This document shows, one piece after another, positions 7,361-15,866 of a stretch of DNA of 64,000 nucleotides (positions are counted from its first letter, which is position 1; every line of letters begins with the position of its first letter). Below the pieces are notes generated by a model. The model made no database searches and was not told the DNA's origin. It saw only the letters and a program-made list of their open reading frames with translations. The position numbers and the translations under genes are program-made. This DNA comes from SSC4 sp964443225 (GTDB taxonomy: Bacteria; Chloroflexota; Anaerolineae; SSC4; Amarolineaceae): assembly GCA_964443225.1 (NCBI GenBank), contig CAYUCC010000004.1:1-64000 (forward strand), read 5' to 3'.

Positions 7361-8281
7361 TTGCCCGAATCGTATGCGATCGAAACCGAGGCGCTGCGGA
7401 AGGTCTTTGGGGACAACGTGGCGGTGCGTGGTCTCACCCTGCAGGTGCCGCGGGGTGAGGTTTTTGGCTTCCTGGGCCCCAACGGTGCCGGCAAAACGAC
7501 CTCGATCAAGATGCTGCTGGGACTGGTGGCGCCCACCGCGGGCCAGGCCACCCTCCTTGGCCGGCCGCTGGGCGATCGCACCGTACGCGCACAGATCGGC
7601 TTCCTGCCCGAACACTTCCGTTTCCATGACTGGCTGACCGCCGGCGAGTTCCTGCGCTTGCACGGTGACCTCTACGGCATGAACCGCAGCCGCCTTGACC
7701 CGCGCATCGCCGAGCTGCTGACGCTCGTCGGCCTGACGCCGTTTCGCGACAAAACCCTGCGCACCTTCTCCAAAGGCATGCTGCAGCGCATCGGCCTGGC
7801 CCAGGCCCTGCTCAACGAACCGGAGCTGGTCTTTCTCGATGAACCCACTTCGGGTCTCGATCCGGTGGGGCGCCGCCTGGTGCGTGACATCATCCGTGAC
7901 CTGCGCACGCGCGGCACGACGGTCTTTCTCAACTCCCACCTCCTGAGTGAGATCGAAATCACCTGCGACCGCGTCGCGTTCATCAAACACGGCGAGGTCC
8001 TGCGTGTCGCTGCACTTGAAAGCCTCGTCGCCGGCGAGACCAGTGTCACGATCCGCGCTGCCGGCCTGACCGCCGAGACCATCGCCGGCCTGGCCCAGTG
8101 GGGCAGTGATATCCGCGTCGACGGCGAACACCTCACCCTGGCCGTCAGCCAGGACGAACACCTGCCGGCCATCGCCCGTCATCTGGTCGAACACGGCGCC
8201 GAGCTCTACGCCCTGCAGCCGCAGCGCCTCTCGCTGGAAGAGCTTTTCATCCAGATCGTCGGCACGGACGGAGGGTTGTAG
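7361..8281 (+). CDS. ABC transporter ATP-binding protein (ABC-2 exporter type)
   Basis: I use the TTG at 7361 because an AAAGGA ribosome site ends 7 nt upstream and the protein then begins close to the first conserved strand; the frame extends further upstream into the inverted repeat. The 306-aa product has Walker A GPNGAGKTTS, a Q-loop (GFLPEHFRF), a signature-like motif FSKGMLQRIGLAQALLN, Walker B LVFLDEPTSGLDP and the H-loop NSHLL. A C-terminal DUF4162-like tail follows. This is the class of single-domain ATPase that powers ABC-2 exporters. The permease starts 3 nt downstream. The substrate is unknown. Confidence 0.88.
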   Translation: MPESYAIETEALRKVFGDNVAVRGLTLQVPRGEVFGFLGPNGAGKTTSIKMLLGLVAPTAGQATLLGRPLGDRTVRAQIGFLPEHFRFHDWLTAGEFLRLHGDLYGMNRSRLDPRIAELLTLVGLTPFRDKTLRTFSKGMLQRIGLAQALLNEPELVFLDEPTSGLDPVGRRLVRDIIRDLRTRGTTVFLNSHLLSEIEITCDRVAFIKHGEVLRVAALESLVAGETSVTIRAAGLTAETIAGLAQWGSDIRVDGEHLTLAVSQDEHLPAIARHLVEHGAELYALQPQRLSLEELFIQIVGTDGGL

Positions 8282-8284
8282 CCG

Positions 8285-9127
8285 ATGCACCCCATCCTGA
8301 CCATGGCCCGTCTGACGTTTCGCGAAGCCGTGCGCCGGCGCATCGTATTGGCTGCGCTGCTGCTTGGTATTGCTTTCCTGGTCATCTACAACCTTGGTTT
8401 CTATTTTCTGCGCGAGGACATCACATCCAGCGGTGGCCTGCAGGCGGGCAGCATGCTGCGCAGCGAGTTCTTCAATTTCATCTTCATGGCCGGTATGTAC
8501 GCCGTCAACTTCCTGGCGATGGTCATGGCGGCGCTGATTACCGCCGATACCCTGTCGGGTGAGATCAATTCGGGCACGATCCAGGCCGTGGTGACCAAAC
8601 CGGTGCGGCGGGCCGAGATCGTGCTGGGCAAGTGGCTTGGTTACGTCGGCCTGCTCAGCCTCTACCTGCTGCTGATGATCGGCGGGGTGGTGCTGACCCT
8701 GTGGTGGCAGGCGCAGTACCGCGCCACTCACGTGCCGGCGGGCGTTGCCCTGGTCTACCTGAACACCCTGCTCATCATGACCATCACCCTGGCGTGCAGC
8801 AGCACCTTCTCCACCCTGGCCACCGGCGGCATCGTCTTTGGTCTTTACAGCCTGGCCTTCATCGGTGGCTGGATCGAGCAGTTCGGCACGTACGCCCAGA
8901 ACCAGACCGCCATCAACATCGGGATCATCTCCAGCCTGATTATGCCCAGCGAAGCGGTGTGGAAACGCGCTGCGCACGAGATGACATCGCCGATTTTGCG
9001 CGAATTTGGATTTTCACCGTTTGTCTCGAACTCGGTCCCCAGCACCGCCATGATTGTGTACGCAGTCGTGTTTCTGTTGGCCGCGCTGGGCCTGGCCGTG
9101 TTCCAGTTCCGGCGCCGCGATTTGTGA
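8285..9127 (+). CDS. ABC-2 type transporter permease
   Basis: The 280-aa membrane protein has about six hydrophobic segments, beginning around residues 20-40 (IVLAALLLGIAFLVIYNL). The ABC-2 hallmark follows: D-T-L-S-G-E-I-N-S-G-T-I-Q-A-V-V-T-K-P-V-R-R-x-E-I-V-L-G-K, the cytoplasmic coupling loop, and the ending is F-Q-F-R-R-R-D-L. It partners with the ATPase encoded 3 nt upstream to form an exporter, or possibly a maturation/efflux system. A terminator palindrome follows the stop codon within 35 nt. Confidence 0.87.
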   Translation: MHPILTMARLTFREAVRRRIVLAALLLGIAFLVIYNLGFYFLREDITSSGGLQAGSMLRSEFFNFIFMAGMYAVNFLAMVMAALITADTLSGEINSGTIQAVVTKPVRRAEIVLGKWLGYVGLLSLYLLLMIGGVVLTLWWQAQYRATHVPAGVALVYLNTLLIMTITLACSSTFSTLATGGIVFGLYSLAFIGGWIEQFGTYAQNQTAINIGIISSLIMPSEAVWKRAAHEMTSPILREFGFSPFVSNSVPSTAMIVYAVVFLLAALGLAVFQFRRRDL

Positions 9128-9158
9128 CGGCGAATGGGCGCGAAGGTTTTTACCGCCA

Positions 9159-9186
9159 ATTCGCGCCAATTGGCGCGAATTTTTTG
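9159..9186 (+). terminator. Palindromic terminator after the ABC operon
   Basis: A perfect 24-nt palindrome (9159-9182, centred on CCAATTGG) runs into a T-tract. The same CCAATTGG-centred design recurs at 15657-15680. Confidence 0.65.
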
Positions 9187-9453
9187 GGGTGCGTGTTTGA
9201 GTAGGATGTGTGGGTTTGGGTTTGTTGTTTTGTGGGATGGTCGTGGGGGTGTGCGATGAACTTCACGGGTCCGGAGGGTCGGTGGAGTTATTTGTCCTGA
9301 AGATGATTTGCGGAAACGACAAAAATCGGGATAATGATTGGTAGATATCACATTGCCATGGGGCATCAGCTGGCAGGCACTGGGTCTGATCCAGATGGGG
9401 AATGGCCTTGCGCTGCTGGCTGACATTGGTATTTTCATAGCAGGAGGAAAAAC

Positions 9454-9888
9454 ATGACAAGCCTGAAGGACATCGAAGACGTCAGCCAGAGTGAAATGGT
9501 GCGCAGCGCGGCTGCGACAGGGTTTGCGGCACGTTTCGCCGCTGCGGGCGTAACGACCACGGAAGGACTGCTGGAACGCGCGGGCACGCCCAAGGGGCGT
9601 GAAGAACTCGCGGCCGCGACCGGGGTAGCCCACGAAGTCATTTTGCGCGTGACCAACCACGCCGACCTGTTCCGCATCCGCGGTGTGGCCACACAGTACG
9701 CCGACCTCTTGGAAGCCGCCGGCGTCGATACCGTGCCCGAGCTGGCACAGCGCAACCCCGAAAACCTGGTCAAGAAGCTGGCCGAGGTCAACGAAGCGCA
9801 GGGCCTCGTCAAGCGCCTGCCCACCCTGGCCGAAGTCACCGACTGGGTCGCCCAGGCCAAAGAAATGCCCCGCGCGATTCATTATTAG
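9454..9888 (+). CDS. DUF4332 domain protein
   Basis: The 144-aa protein consists of two tandem helix-hairpin-helix-like units, each with a V-T-T-x-x-x-L-L or V-D-T-V-P-E-L helix start. The phrase T-N-H-A-D-L-F-R-I-R-G-V lies between them and is the signature of DUF4332. The fold is related to nucleic-acid-binding helix-hairpin-helix modules, but the function is not known. An ideal AGGAGG site (9442-9447) precedes the ATG, and an intrinsic terminator follows, so it is probably a strongly translated single-gene unit. Confidence 0.82.
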   Translation: MTSLKDIEDVSQSEMVRSAAATGFAARFAAAGVTTTEGLLERAGTPKGREELAAATGVAHEVILRVTNHADLFRIRGVATQYADLLEAAGVDTVPELAQRNPENLVKKLAEVNEAQGLVKRLPTLAEVTDWVAQAKEMPRAIHY

Positions 9889-9913
9889 ACAACATCGCTT
9901 TCGAGTGGAATAC

Positions 9914-9946
9914 AAAACAGGTCGGTGAAGCACCGACCTGTTTTTT
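9914..9946 (+). terminator. Intrinsic terminator of the DUF4332 gene
   Basis: Arms 9914-9927 and 9931-9944 (core ACAGGTCGGTG / CACCGACCTGT) pair perfectly around AAG and run into TTTTTT. Confidence 0.85.
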
Positions 9947-9968
9947 GTTTTCTTTATCAGATTGGGAC

Positions 9969-10250
9969 TTATTGGGGCGTGTCTAAATCTTCGTAGATGC
10001 GTGGTCCCTTCTCTCGAACACGAACGATCCTTACGATGCTCGCTTCATCGTCGATGCGATAGACGATGCGCTACTTGCCATCTAGCCAAATGCGATAAAG
10101 GCTGGGATACCCCTGCAGCTCCTTCGATTTGGGCGGATGGGGATTCTGTGCCAGTTCTCTGATCCGGCGACGAGCTTCTTGACGGATGTGGCCTGGCAGG
10201 CGCGCGATGTCACGCTGCGCCGACGCGCTAATCTCAACTTGATACGACAT
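9969..10250 (-). pseudogene. RelE/ParE-type toxin disrupted by an in-frame stop
   Basis: Reading from the ATG at 10250, which overlaps the antitoxin end by 17 nt, gives a RelE/ParE-like protein. It begins with SYQVEISASAQRDIARLP, continues with KELQGYPSLYRIWLDGK, and then meets a TAG at 10071-10073 (codon 60). Beyond the stop the same frame continues with RIVYRIDDEASIVRIVRV and ends at a TAA at 9969, codon 94, the normal length for the family. In intact relatives this position is usually an aromatic or Trp residue before R-I-V-Y-R, so TGG to TAG is the simplest explanation. The protein would lack the last strands that carry catalytic residues. A sequencing error or stop-codon readthrough remains possible. 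Confidence 0.8.
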
Positions 10251-10518
10251 TCGCTGTCATTGCCGCTTCTGCGGCATCCAGCTCGGCCTCGAATGCTTCC
10301 CAGGAAGTAACGGTCTCTTCGCCCCGGGCGATGCGCAGCTCTGTTTCCAGGGCAGCAATGATGTCTTCCTGGTCGTCCAACTTCTCCATCAGCTCCTGAT
10401 ATCGTGCGAACGACATCACAGTAGCCACTACCTGGCCAGAGACATCTTTGACAAATGCCACCTGACCGTTTAGAGTCGTGGACGTTGCCTGCTCTGAGTC
10501 AATCTTGACAATGTCCAT
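10234..10518 (-). CDS. Antitoxin of a RelE/ParE-type module
   Basis: The 94-aa acidic protein starts with a short beta region (VAFVKDVSGQVVATVMSFARYQELMEKLDDQEDI), like Phd/YefM or RelB-type antitoxins. It ends in a long charged helix (TSWEAFEAELDAAE). GAGGTG serves as the ribosome site, and an extended -10 lies upstream (10558-10566). Its stop overlaps the toxin start, showing the classic coupled order of antitoxin then toxin. The toxin is broken, so this antitoxin may be a relic or serve as a stand-alone regulator. Confidence 0.75.
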   Translation of the reverse strand: MDIVKIDSEQATSTTLNGQVAFVKDVSGQVVATVMSFARYQELMEKLDDQEDIIAALETELRIARGEETVTSWEAFEAELDAAEAAMTANVVSS

Positions 10519-10557
10519 GGATACACCTCAGCACGTATGATTGCCATTGTGTGTGAG

Positions 10558-10566
10558 AGTATATCA
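10558..10566 (-). promoter_or_regulatory. Extended -10 promoter of the antitoxin gene
   Basis: On the minus strand TGA-TATACT forms an extended -10, 39 nt before the start codon. A TTGACA hexamer lies only 9 nt upstream of the TATACT, too close to act as a normal -35. Confidence 0.4.
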
Positions 10567-10684
10567 CGATTCTGTCAATTATGCTACTGTCTTGGCGCCT
10601 GTGGCCTCTTCACTCAACAACCATTCCCAGGCTTCAACGGATGTCACGGCCGCCTCCGCCGGCCAGAGCCAGCCGGTGAAGGTA

Positions 10685-10719
10685 GTGAGCCAGGCGCTTC
10701 CATGAAGCGCCTGGCTCAC
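10685..10719 (-). terminator. Hairpin after the nuclease gene
   Basis: 16-nt arms (10685-10700 and 10704-10719, starting GTGAGCCAGGCG) pair perfectly around CAT just beyond the stop of the 10730-15361 gene. No T-run follows, so termination may be Rho-assisted. Confidence 0.55.
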
Positions 10720-10729
10720 CCGATTTTAC

Positions 10730-13700
10730 CTACCGCCGGCGCCGCAGCACGTAAGCGGCGGCCAGCAGGGCCAGACTGCCGGCCAGTGGCAGCGCGGCCA
10801 CGGGCAGGGAGCCGGCCGGGACGGCGGTCACGCTGCTGAGGGTGAGCGCCGTCGGCGGTTCCACCGTCAGCGTCACCGGCACGATGACCAGGTCGGTCTC
10901 GTTACCGGGACCGGCGTCGGGGTCGTTGCTGGTGATGCACAGGTTGCCGGTGTAGGTACCGGACGCCAGGCTGGTCGAGTCGAGCGTGATCGTCACGCCG
11001 GTGGCAGCCCCACCCGCCGTGGTGCCATTGCCTGGGGTCACGGTCACCCAGGGGATGTCCGCCGGGCTGCTGCACGTGGAGGATGGTTCTACGTACTCGA
11101 TGTACTGCGGACCGGTGACGCTGAATTTGGTCTGAATCAGATTGCCCAGGCGATCGATCTCGTGAACGCCTGAGCCGTTTGTGGTCAGGATATTGCCGTT
11201 AGGCAGCTCGTAGACACCGCGGTTGCCCGTCACCCCGCTGTAGACGCCGACAAACACGCCGGCCGGCGTGTATTCCAGAACGCCGGAGTTAGGCGTGCTG
11301 AAGTTGGAGACCAGGACGTTACTGTTGCTGGCCTCCGCGACTTGCTGGCCGAAGGAGATGCTGGGAGCAAAGACCCCCAGCGACGCGCCGGTGAGATCGA
11401 AGGTGAGGACGTTGTCGGTGTTGATGCTGGGCACCAGCCAGTCCGCCGTGCGCGGATAGACGTCGAAGGGACCGTCCAGGCCACCCGCAGCGTTGGCGAC
11501 AAAGTTGCCCAGGTAGTTGCCGCTGGTATCGAACTCGGCCACCGAGTCGGCATTGGCACCGCCTTGAACGGCGACCAGCAGATTGCCGTTGGGTTGCAGG
11601 TCGATGCCGGTGATGTTGTCGAGGATCGCGGTGTTGGCACCGCCCGCCGGGGCGAAGACGCCCAGGTAGTTGCCATCCAGGTCGTACTCCTGCACGACAT
11701 CGTCGACCTGATCGGCCACCAGGATGCTGTCCCCGCTGGCGCTGAGGATCGCGTTCTTCGGCGTCGACAGGTTGGTGGGGTCGGCAGGGATGAAGTCGGC
11801 ATCCACCAGGTTACCGGTCGTCGGATCGAAGGCCATGACGCGGTCGGCGGTCGAATCAGGGATGAGCAGCAAACCGGTGGTGAGCAGCAGGCGGCGTGCT
11901 GCGGCGTGCGCCGCCGCATCGCGCGTGGGCAGCGTCGCCGGGGTGACCCCATCCTCACCCGTCATCTCAGCCGCTACCATCGCCGGCCAGTCGATCTGTT
12001 CAGGCGCCTGCGGCTGTACAGGCGGCACAACGACCACCGGCTCCTCGGCGATGGTCCAGGTCAGGTCGGCCTGGCCGGTGTTGCTGATCGTCAGCGTGTG
12101 CTGGGTCTGCGTATTGGCCGCCTGCGTGCTGGCAATCGCCAGCGGATCGACGAAGATGTTGGGCGGCCGGCAGCTGACCGTCGTGTCTTCCTCGCTGCTG
12201 TTGTTATTCGGGTTGCTGTCCGGCGTGGCGCTGGCCACTTCGACGGTGTTGGTGATGACCGCGCCGCAGGCCACGTTGCTTACGGTGGCCGAGATCACCA
12301 CCGACTCGATGACACTGTTGGCCATATCGCCCATGTCGCAGGTCACCACACCACCCGTCTCACTGCACGTGCCGGTGTAAGCCGCGGCACCGTTGAACGT
12401 CAGGCCAGCGGGCAGGGTGTCGGTGATCACGACGTCCTGGGCGACGTCCGGCCCGTTGTTCTGGCTGGTGATGGTGTACGTCAGCGTCTCGCCCAGGCCG
12501 ACGGGGTCCGGTTCATCGATTTTACTGACCCACATATCGGCTGCGGTCGGCGTCAGGTTGAGACCGATCAGCAGCGGGTCGTGGTCCGAGGTGCGGTAAG
12601 CGTCGGCATTGTAGAGAATATTGACCTGGTTGGCCGTCTTGAACTCGGTGTTGTAGTCCAATACGCCCGGTTCGTCGGCGTTGATGTGCCAGGTGGTGGC
12701 GTCGTTGACCTGCGGGAAGAGGCTGGCATTAGCCAGGCTGTGGTCGAGCGAGCCGGCCTGTGACGCGAAGACGTAGGAGTAGGCACCCGGGCCCTCGAAG
12801 GCGATCTCCAGGTTGGTATATCCTGCGCCCTCGAGTGCGGTCATCGGATTCTCGCGGGCATACGAGTTCAGATCGCCCATCATCAGGACGTCGGGATCGC
12901 CCGTGCCGGTAGGATCGCCGGCCGCCCAGGTGGCCAGGGCGTTAGCGGCCAGGGTACGCGTGTAGTTGAAGCACGCCTGGCCATCACCCGAGTCTTGGTC
13001 CAGGCCAGTGGCACCGGTGCAGCTCTTGCTCTTGAGGTGGTTGACCACCGCGGTAAAGCGGCCGTTGGTCGCAATCTCCTCGAAGGTCTGGGCCAGTGCC
13101 GGCCGGTTGAGGGCGGTGTTGAAGTTGGGATCGACGGTGATATCGAGCAGGGCGAAGGGGCCAACTGGCTGCACCACGGCGGGTTTGTAGATCAAACCAA
13201 CCTTGATGACGTGATCGCCCGGCAGGATCGTACCGGCGTCGATGAAGTCGTACGTGCCTGGGCTCGTGAGCGCATTCAGGCCGTTGACGATGTCCTGCAG
13301 CGGCTCGACGTTCGGCGTATTTTCGAGCTCCATCAGCCCGACAACGTCGGCGTTGAGGGTATTCAGTGCCTGCAGCATCTTGTCGCGCTGGCGGGTGAAC
13401 TCAACCGCACTGTCGGCGCCGCGGCACTCCTGGTTCTGGCTGGGGCCGCAGATGTCGTTGACACCGTCGTCGAGGGTGATGAAATAGTTGAGCACGTTGA
13501 ACGAGCTGACCTTGAGCGAGCCACCAACTTCTACCGGATCGGGCGCCGGCGGGCGCGGGTTGCTGGCGGTGAAGGTCGGCATCGTGTACGGGTTGATGCG
13601 GTAGAGGTTGCCGGGCGATGTCCAACCCGGGTTACCCTGGGTAAACACTCCGGCCAGGTCGCTGACCGAATCACCGCTGCGCACGGTATTGAGCGCCGTC

Positions 13701-15361
13701 AGCCCGGGCGGCGGGTAGACGATCGGGTCCGGGTTCTGGGTCAGGTTGCCGTCGTCCAGCGTGATCTGGTTGAGGTTGTTGGCGGCTTGCAGAGTATTGG
13801 CCGGTACACCCGGCAGCACCACGTTGGTTGGCTGCTGCAGGCGGCCGTTGGCCAACGTCAGAATACTGCCGCGGCCCAGATTGAAGGTCTCGTTGACCGT
13901 CAGGGTCTGGGTCATCACCACCGACATGCCCTCGAAGCGTTCGGGGTAGAGCGTTTCCGAGAACGGCAGGGTGATCGAGATTGGCGTGGCAGTGAGGGGG
14001 TTCGGGCAGACGACGACGGTGTTGATGGAACTGAGCTGCGTCTGGTTCTGGAACTCCGAGACCGTTCCTGAGGCGCGCACCAGGTCGCCGACGGCGACGT
14101 CGATGCCGAGGTTGTTGTCGTAGATGAACAGGCCTTCGGAAGTCACCGGGTCGGCGTCGGTGTCGGCGTCGTCTTCCTGCACGAAGAAGCCGCGGATCGA
14201 CGAAACCGCCTGGTAGTCGGCGATCACCATGGCCTCGATGGTCTGGGCGCTGCCGAGGACCGGGCTGGCCGCTCCGCTGCCCTGGATCGTCGAGATCGGC
14301 GTCGCGCCACTGCCGCACGCGCCGGCGGTGCTGAAGCTCCAGACGTAATTCTCGGCCATGTTGTCTGGTGTGCCGTCCTGGTCGGTGACCTGGCTGGCCA
14401 GGATCGTCACCGTACAGGTCTCGCTGTAGGCGAAATCGCTGTGGGGCAGCGCAAAGGTGGTGGGCCCGCCGGTGGGCGTCACGTTTTGGATGCCGCTGCT
14501 GGTGCAGTCGATGGCGATCGTTCCGCTGACCGTGACCGGCTCGCTGAAGGTGACACTGACGGGCGCAGCGACCGCCACACTGGTTGCGCCGTTGGCCGGC
14601 ACCGTGCTCACCACGGTGGGCGGCACGTCACCGCCGCCACAGGGGTTAGCCGGAGAGCTGCTGTTGCGTGGCACCAAGGCCGATCCTGACAAGACGTCGA
14701 AGTCATTGCCGTTGTGGTCGGTGTCCTGACAGCCGGCCGATTTGCGCACACCACCTTGCTGATTGGTGAGCGCTGATCCATTGTTGATCGTCACGCCACC
14801 TTCAGCATTGTTAGATGTGCCCCAGGCTGCCAGGTCGACAATGCGAGCGTCCGGCAGGCTGCAAGGCGTTGCTGTGGCGCCGCACCCCAAGGCAGTGGCG
14901 ATGTTGGCTAGCGCAACTTTCCCATTGGATTGCGACATGCCCAGATTCGTCGTCACGAGATCGGGTGTTGTGGGGAGCGCCAGGCCACTGGTTCCAGCCG
15001 CACCCAATTGCACCAGCAGGTACTTGCCGGCTGCAACGGTCGTGCCCGCTGGAAATGCATAGAGGTTCGTGCTGCTGGACGCGAATTGGCCGGTCGCAGA
15101 CCCATATTGAAGGGAATAGCCAGTCAGGTCTATCAGGCTGGTGCCGGCATTGAATAACTCGACGTAGTCGTAGAGGTAGTACCCGGCCCCACCCCCGCCG
15201 CCGTAGACCTGGCTGATGCGCAGATCATTGGCGAGCGGTGCCTGGGTGGTTGAACCATCGTTGACCGAGGCGCCGGCCCCGGGTACCACGAGGGCGAGCA
15301 ATATACCGAGCACGAGCAGTACAGAGAGAGAACGGTGCATCCTGTGTGATGCTGCTTGCAT
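10730..15361 (-). CDS. Secreted ExeM/NucH-like nuclease with beta-propeller and C-terminal anchor
   Basis: This 1,543-aa protein starts with a signal peptide (VLLVLGILLALVVPGAGA). Lamin-tail domain: about 45-185 (RISQVYGGGG, YDYVELFNAG). Ig-like Big_5: 245-345. OB-like module: 350-455. Endonuclease/exonuclease/phosphatase domain: 615-935, with FNVLNYF, ELENT, NHLKSK, MMGDLNSY and the final SDHDPL carrying the metal and catalytic residues. DUF11 repeat: 940-1065. After an Ig-like strand set, an NHL-like propeller lies at 1170-1420. The end is a hydrophobic helix plus RRRR, like a sorting or membrane anchor. Lamin tail plus OB plus nuclease is the ExeM/NucH pattern, used to degrade extracellular DNA for phosphate or biofilm turnover. 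The SD is AAGGAGG. The added propeller and DUF11 are unusual. Confidence 0.85.
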   Translation of the reverse strand: MQAASHRMHRSLSVLLVLGILLALVVPGAGASVNDGSTTQAPLANDLRISQVYGGGGGAGYYLYDYVELFNAGTSLIDLTGYSLQYGSATGQFASSSTNLYAFPAGTTVAAGKYLLVQLGAAGTSGLALPTTPDLVTTNLGMSQSNGKVALANIATALGCGATATPCSLPDARIVDLAAWGTSNNAEGGVTINNGSALTNQQGGVRKSAGCQDTDHNGNDFDVLSGSALVPRNSSSPANPCGGGDVPPTVVSTVPANGATSVAVAAPVSVTFSEPVTVSGTIAIDCTSSGIQNVTPTGGPTTFALPHSDFAYSETCTVTILASQVTDQDGTPDNMAENYVWSFSTAGACGSGATPISTIQGSGAASPVLGSAQTIEAMVIADYQAVSSIRGFFVQEDDADTDADPVTSEGLFIYDNNLGIDVAVGDLVRASGTVSEFQNQTQLSSINTVVVCPNPLTATPISITLPFSETLYPERFEGMSVVMTQTLTVNETFNLGRGSILTLANGRLQQPTNVVLPGVPANTLQAANNLNQITLDDGNLTQNPDPIVYPPPGLTALNTVRSGDSVSDLAGVFTQGNPGWTSPGNLYRINPYTMPTFTASNPRPPAPDPVEVGGSLKVSSFNVLNYFITLDDGVNDICGPSQNQECRGADSAVEFTRQRDKMLQALNTLNADVVGLMELENTPNVEPLQDIVNGLNALTSPGTYDFIDAGTILPGDHVIKVGLIYKPAVVQPVGPFALLDITVDPNFNTALNRPALAQTFEEIATNGRFTAVVNHLKSKSCTGATGLDQDSGDGQACFNYTRTLAANALATWAAGDPTGTGDPDVLMMGDLNSYARENPMTALEGAGYTNLEIAFEGPGAYSYVFASQAGSLDHSLANASLFPQVNDATTWHINADEPGVLDYNTEFKTANQVNILYNADAYRTSDHDPLLIGLNLTPTAADMWVSKIDEPDPVGLGETLTYTITSQNNGPDVAQDVVITDTLPAGLTFNGAAAYTGTCSETGGVVTCDMGDMANSVIESVVISATVSNVACGAVITNTVEVASATPDSNPNNNSSEEDTTVSCRPPNIFVDPLAIASTQAANTQTQHTLTISNTGQADLTWTIAEEPVVVVPPVQPQAPEQIDWPAMVAAEMTGEDGVTPATLPTRDAAAHAAARRLLLTTGLLLIPDSTADRVMAFDPTTGNLVDADFIPADPTNLSTPKNAILSASGDSILVADQVDDVVQEYDLDGNYLGVFAPAGGANTAILDNITGIDLQPNGNLLVAVQGGANADSVAEFDTSGNYLGNFVANAAGGLDGPFDVYPRTADWLVPSINTDNVLTFDLTGASLGVFAPSISFGQQVAEASNSNVLVSNFSTPNSGVLEYTPAGVFVGVYSGVTGNRGVYELPNGNILTTNGSGVHEIDRLGNLIQTKFSVTGPQYIEYVEPSSTCSSPADIPWVTVTPGNGTTAGGAATGVTITLDSTSLASGTYTGNLCITSNDPDAGPGNETDLVIVPVTLTVEPPTALTLSSVTAVPAGSLPVAALPLAGSLALLAAAYVLRRRR

Positions 15362-15547
15362 TGCGTGAATCCTCCTTGATTGAACGATGCATCACTGCGG
15401 CCAACCGATGATGCCGGGTGCATCTCGCGTGAGGGGGGAAAGACCTTACGGGTGGTTCATGGGGGGTCATGACCGGTGGCCGGTGCGGTTATCCCCAGGA
15501 AATCGGACCATCCACGCCGGCGGGTGGTGCCCTGCGCGGCTGTGTTA

Positions 15548-15577
15548 AGTATAACCTGATTCCTGAGAAACTCCCAA
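15548..15577 (-). promoter_or_regulatory. Promoter of the secreted nuclease gene
   Basis: On the minus strand TTGGGA (15572-15577) and TATACT (15548-15553) are 18 nt apart. The leader to the ATG at 15361 would be about 180 nt. Confidence 0.5.
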
Positions 15578-15591
15578 GTGGGGTGATGTTG

Positions 15592-15616
15592 GGAGTACGG
15601 AGTAGGTGACCCCTAC
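15592..15616. repeat. Dispersed GGGAGTACGGAGTAGG repeat, short copy
   Basis: The unit GGGAGTACGGAGTAGGTG followed by CCCCTACCCA matches the hairpin at 63196-63241 and appears as a partial inverted copy near 42155 (TGGTACTCCCTACC). Confidence 0.45.
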
Positions 15617-15656
15617 CCACTGCACACACAACACACACGGCCACAACACCCGAAAA

Positions 15657-15680
15657 AATTAGCGCCAATTGGCGCTAATT
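15657..15680. repeat. CCAATTGG-centred intergenic palindrome
   Basis: A perfect 24-nt palindrome with inner core GCGCCAATTGGCGC, nearly the same as that at 9159-9182. It lies between divergent genes, so it is not simply a terminator here. Degenerate relatives are seen at 36070-36100 and 42105-42120. Confidence 0.6.
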
Positions 15681-15866
15681 CGCGGTATGTGCTATTCTGC
15701 GCCATTTGGCGGACATCAAATGCGGTGTTGTCCCGATGTCCGGCAATCGATGATGTGTTACACTGAAGCACGATCGCCAGCGGACTGCCCAAATTTGCCG
15801 CGGCGGACGTAAAGTGGATCTTTTTGCGAGTATTTATCGTTCATTCTGTGGTGAGGAAGTTATCCA

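Noticed and set aside
7193..8977. 594-codon minus-strand frame over the ABC exporter genes
   Set aside because: Both ABC genes are clear by motifs on the plus strand; the minus frame is a codon-bias shadow.
11342..12763. Plus-strand frame of 473 codons inside the nuclease gene
   Set aside because: Shadow of the minus-strand gene, with no conserved motifs.
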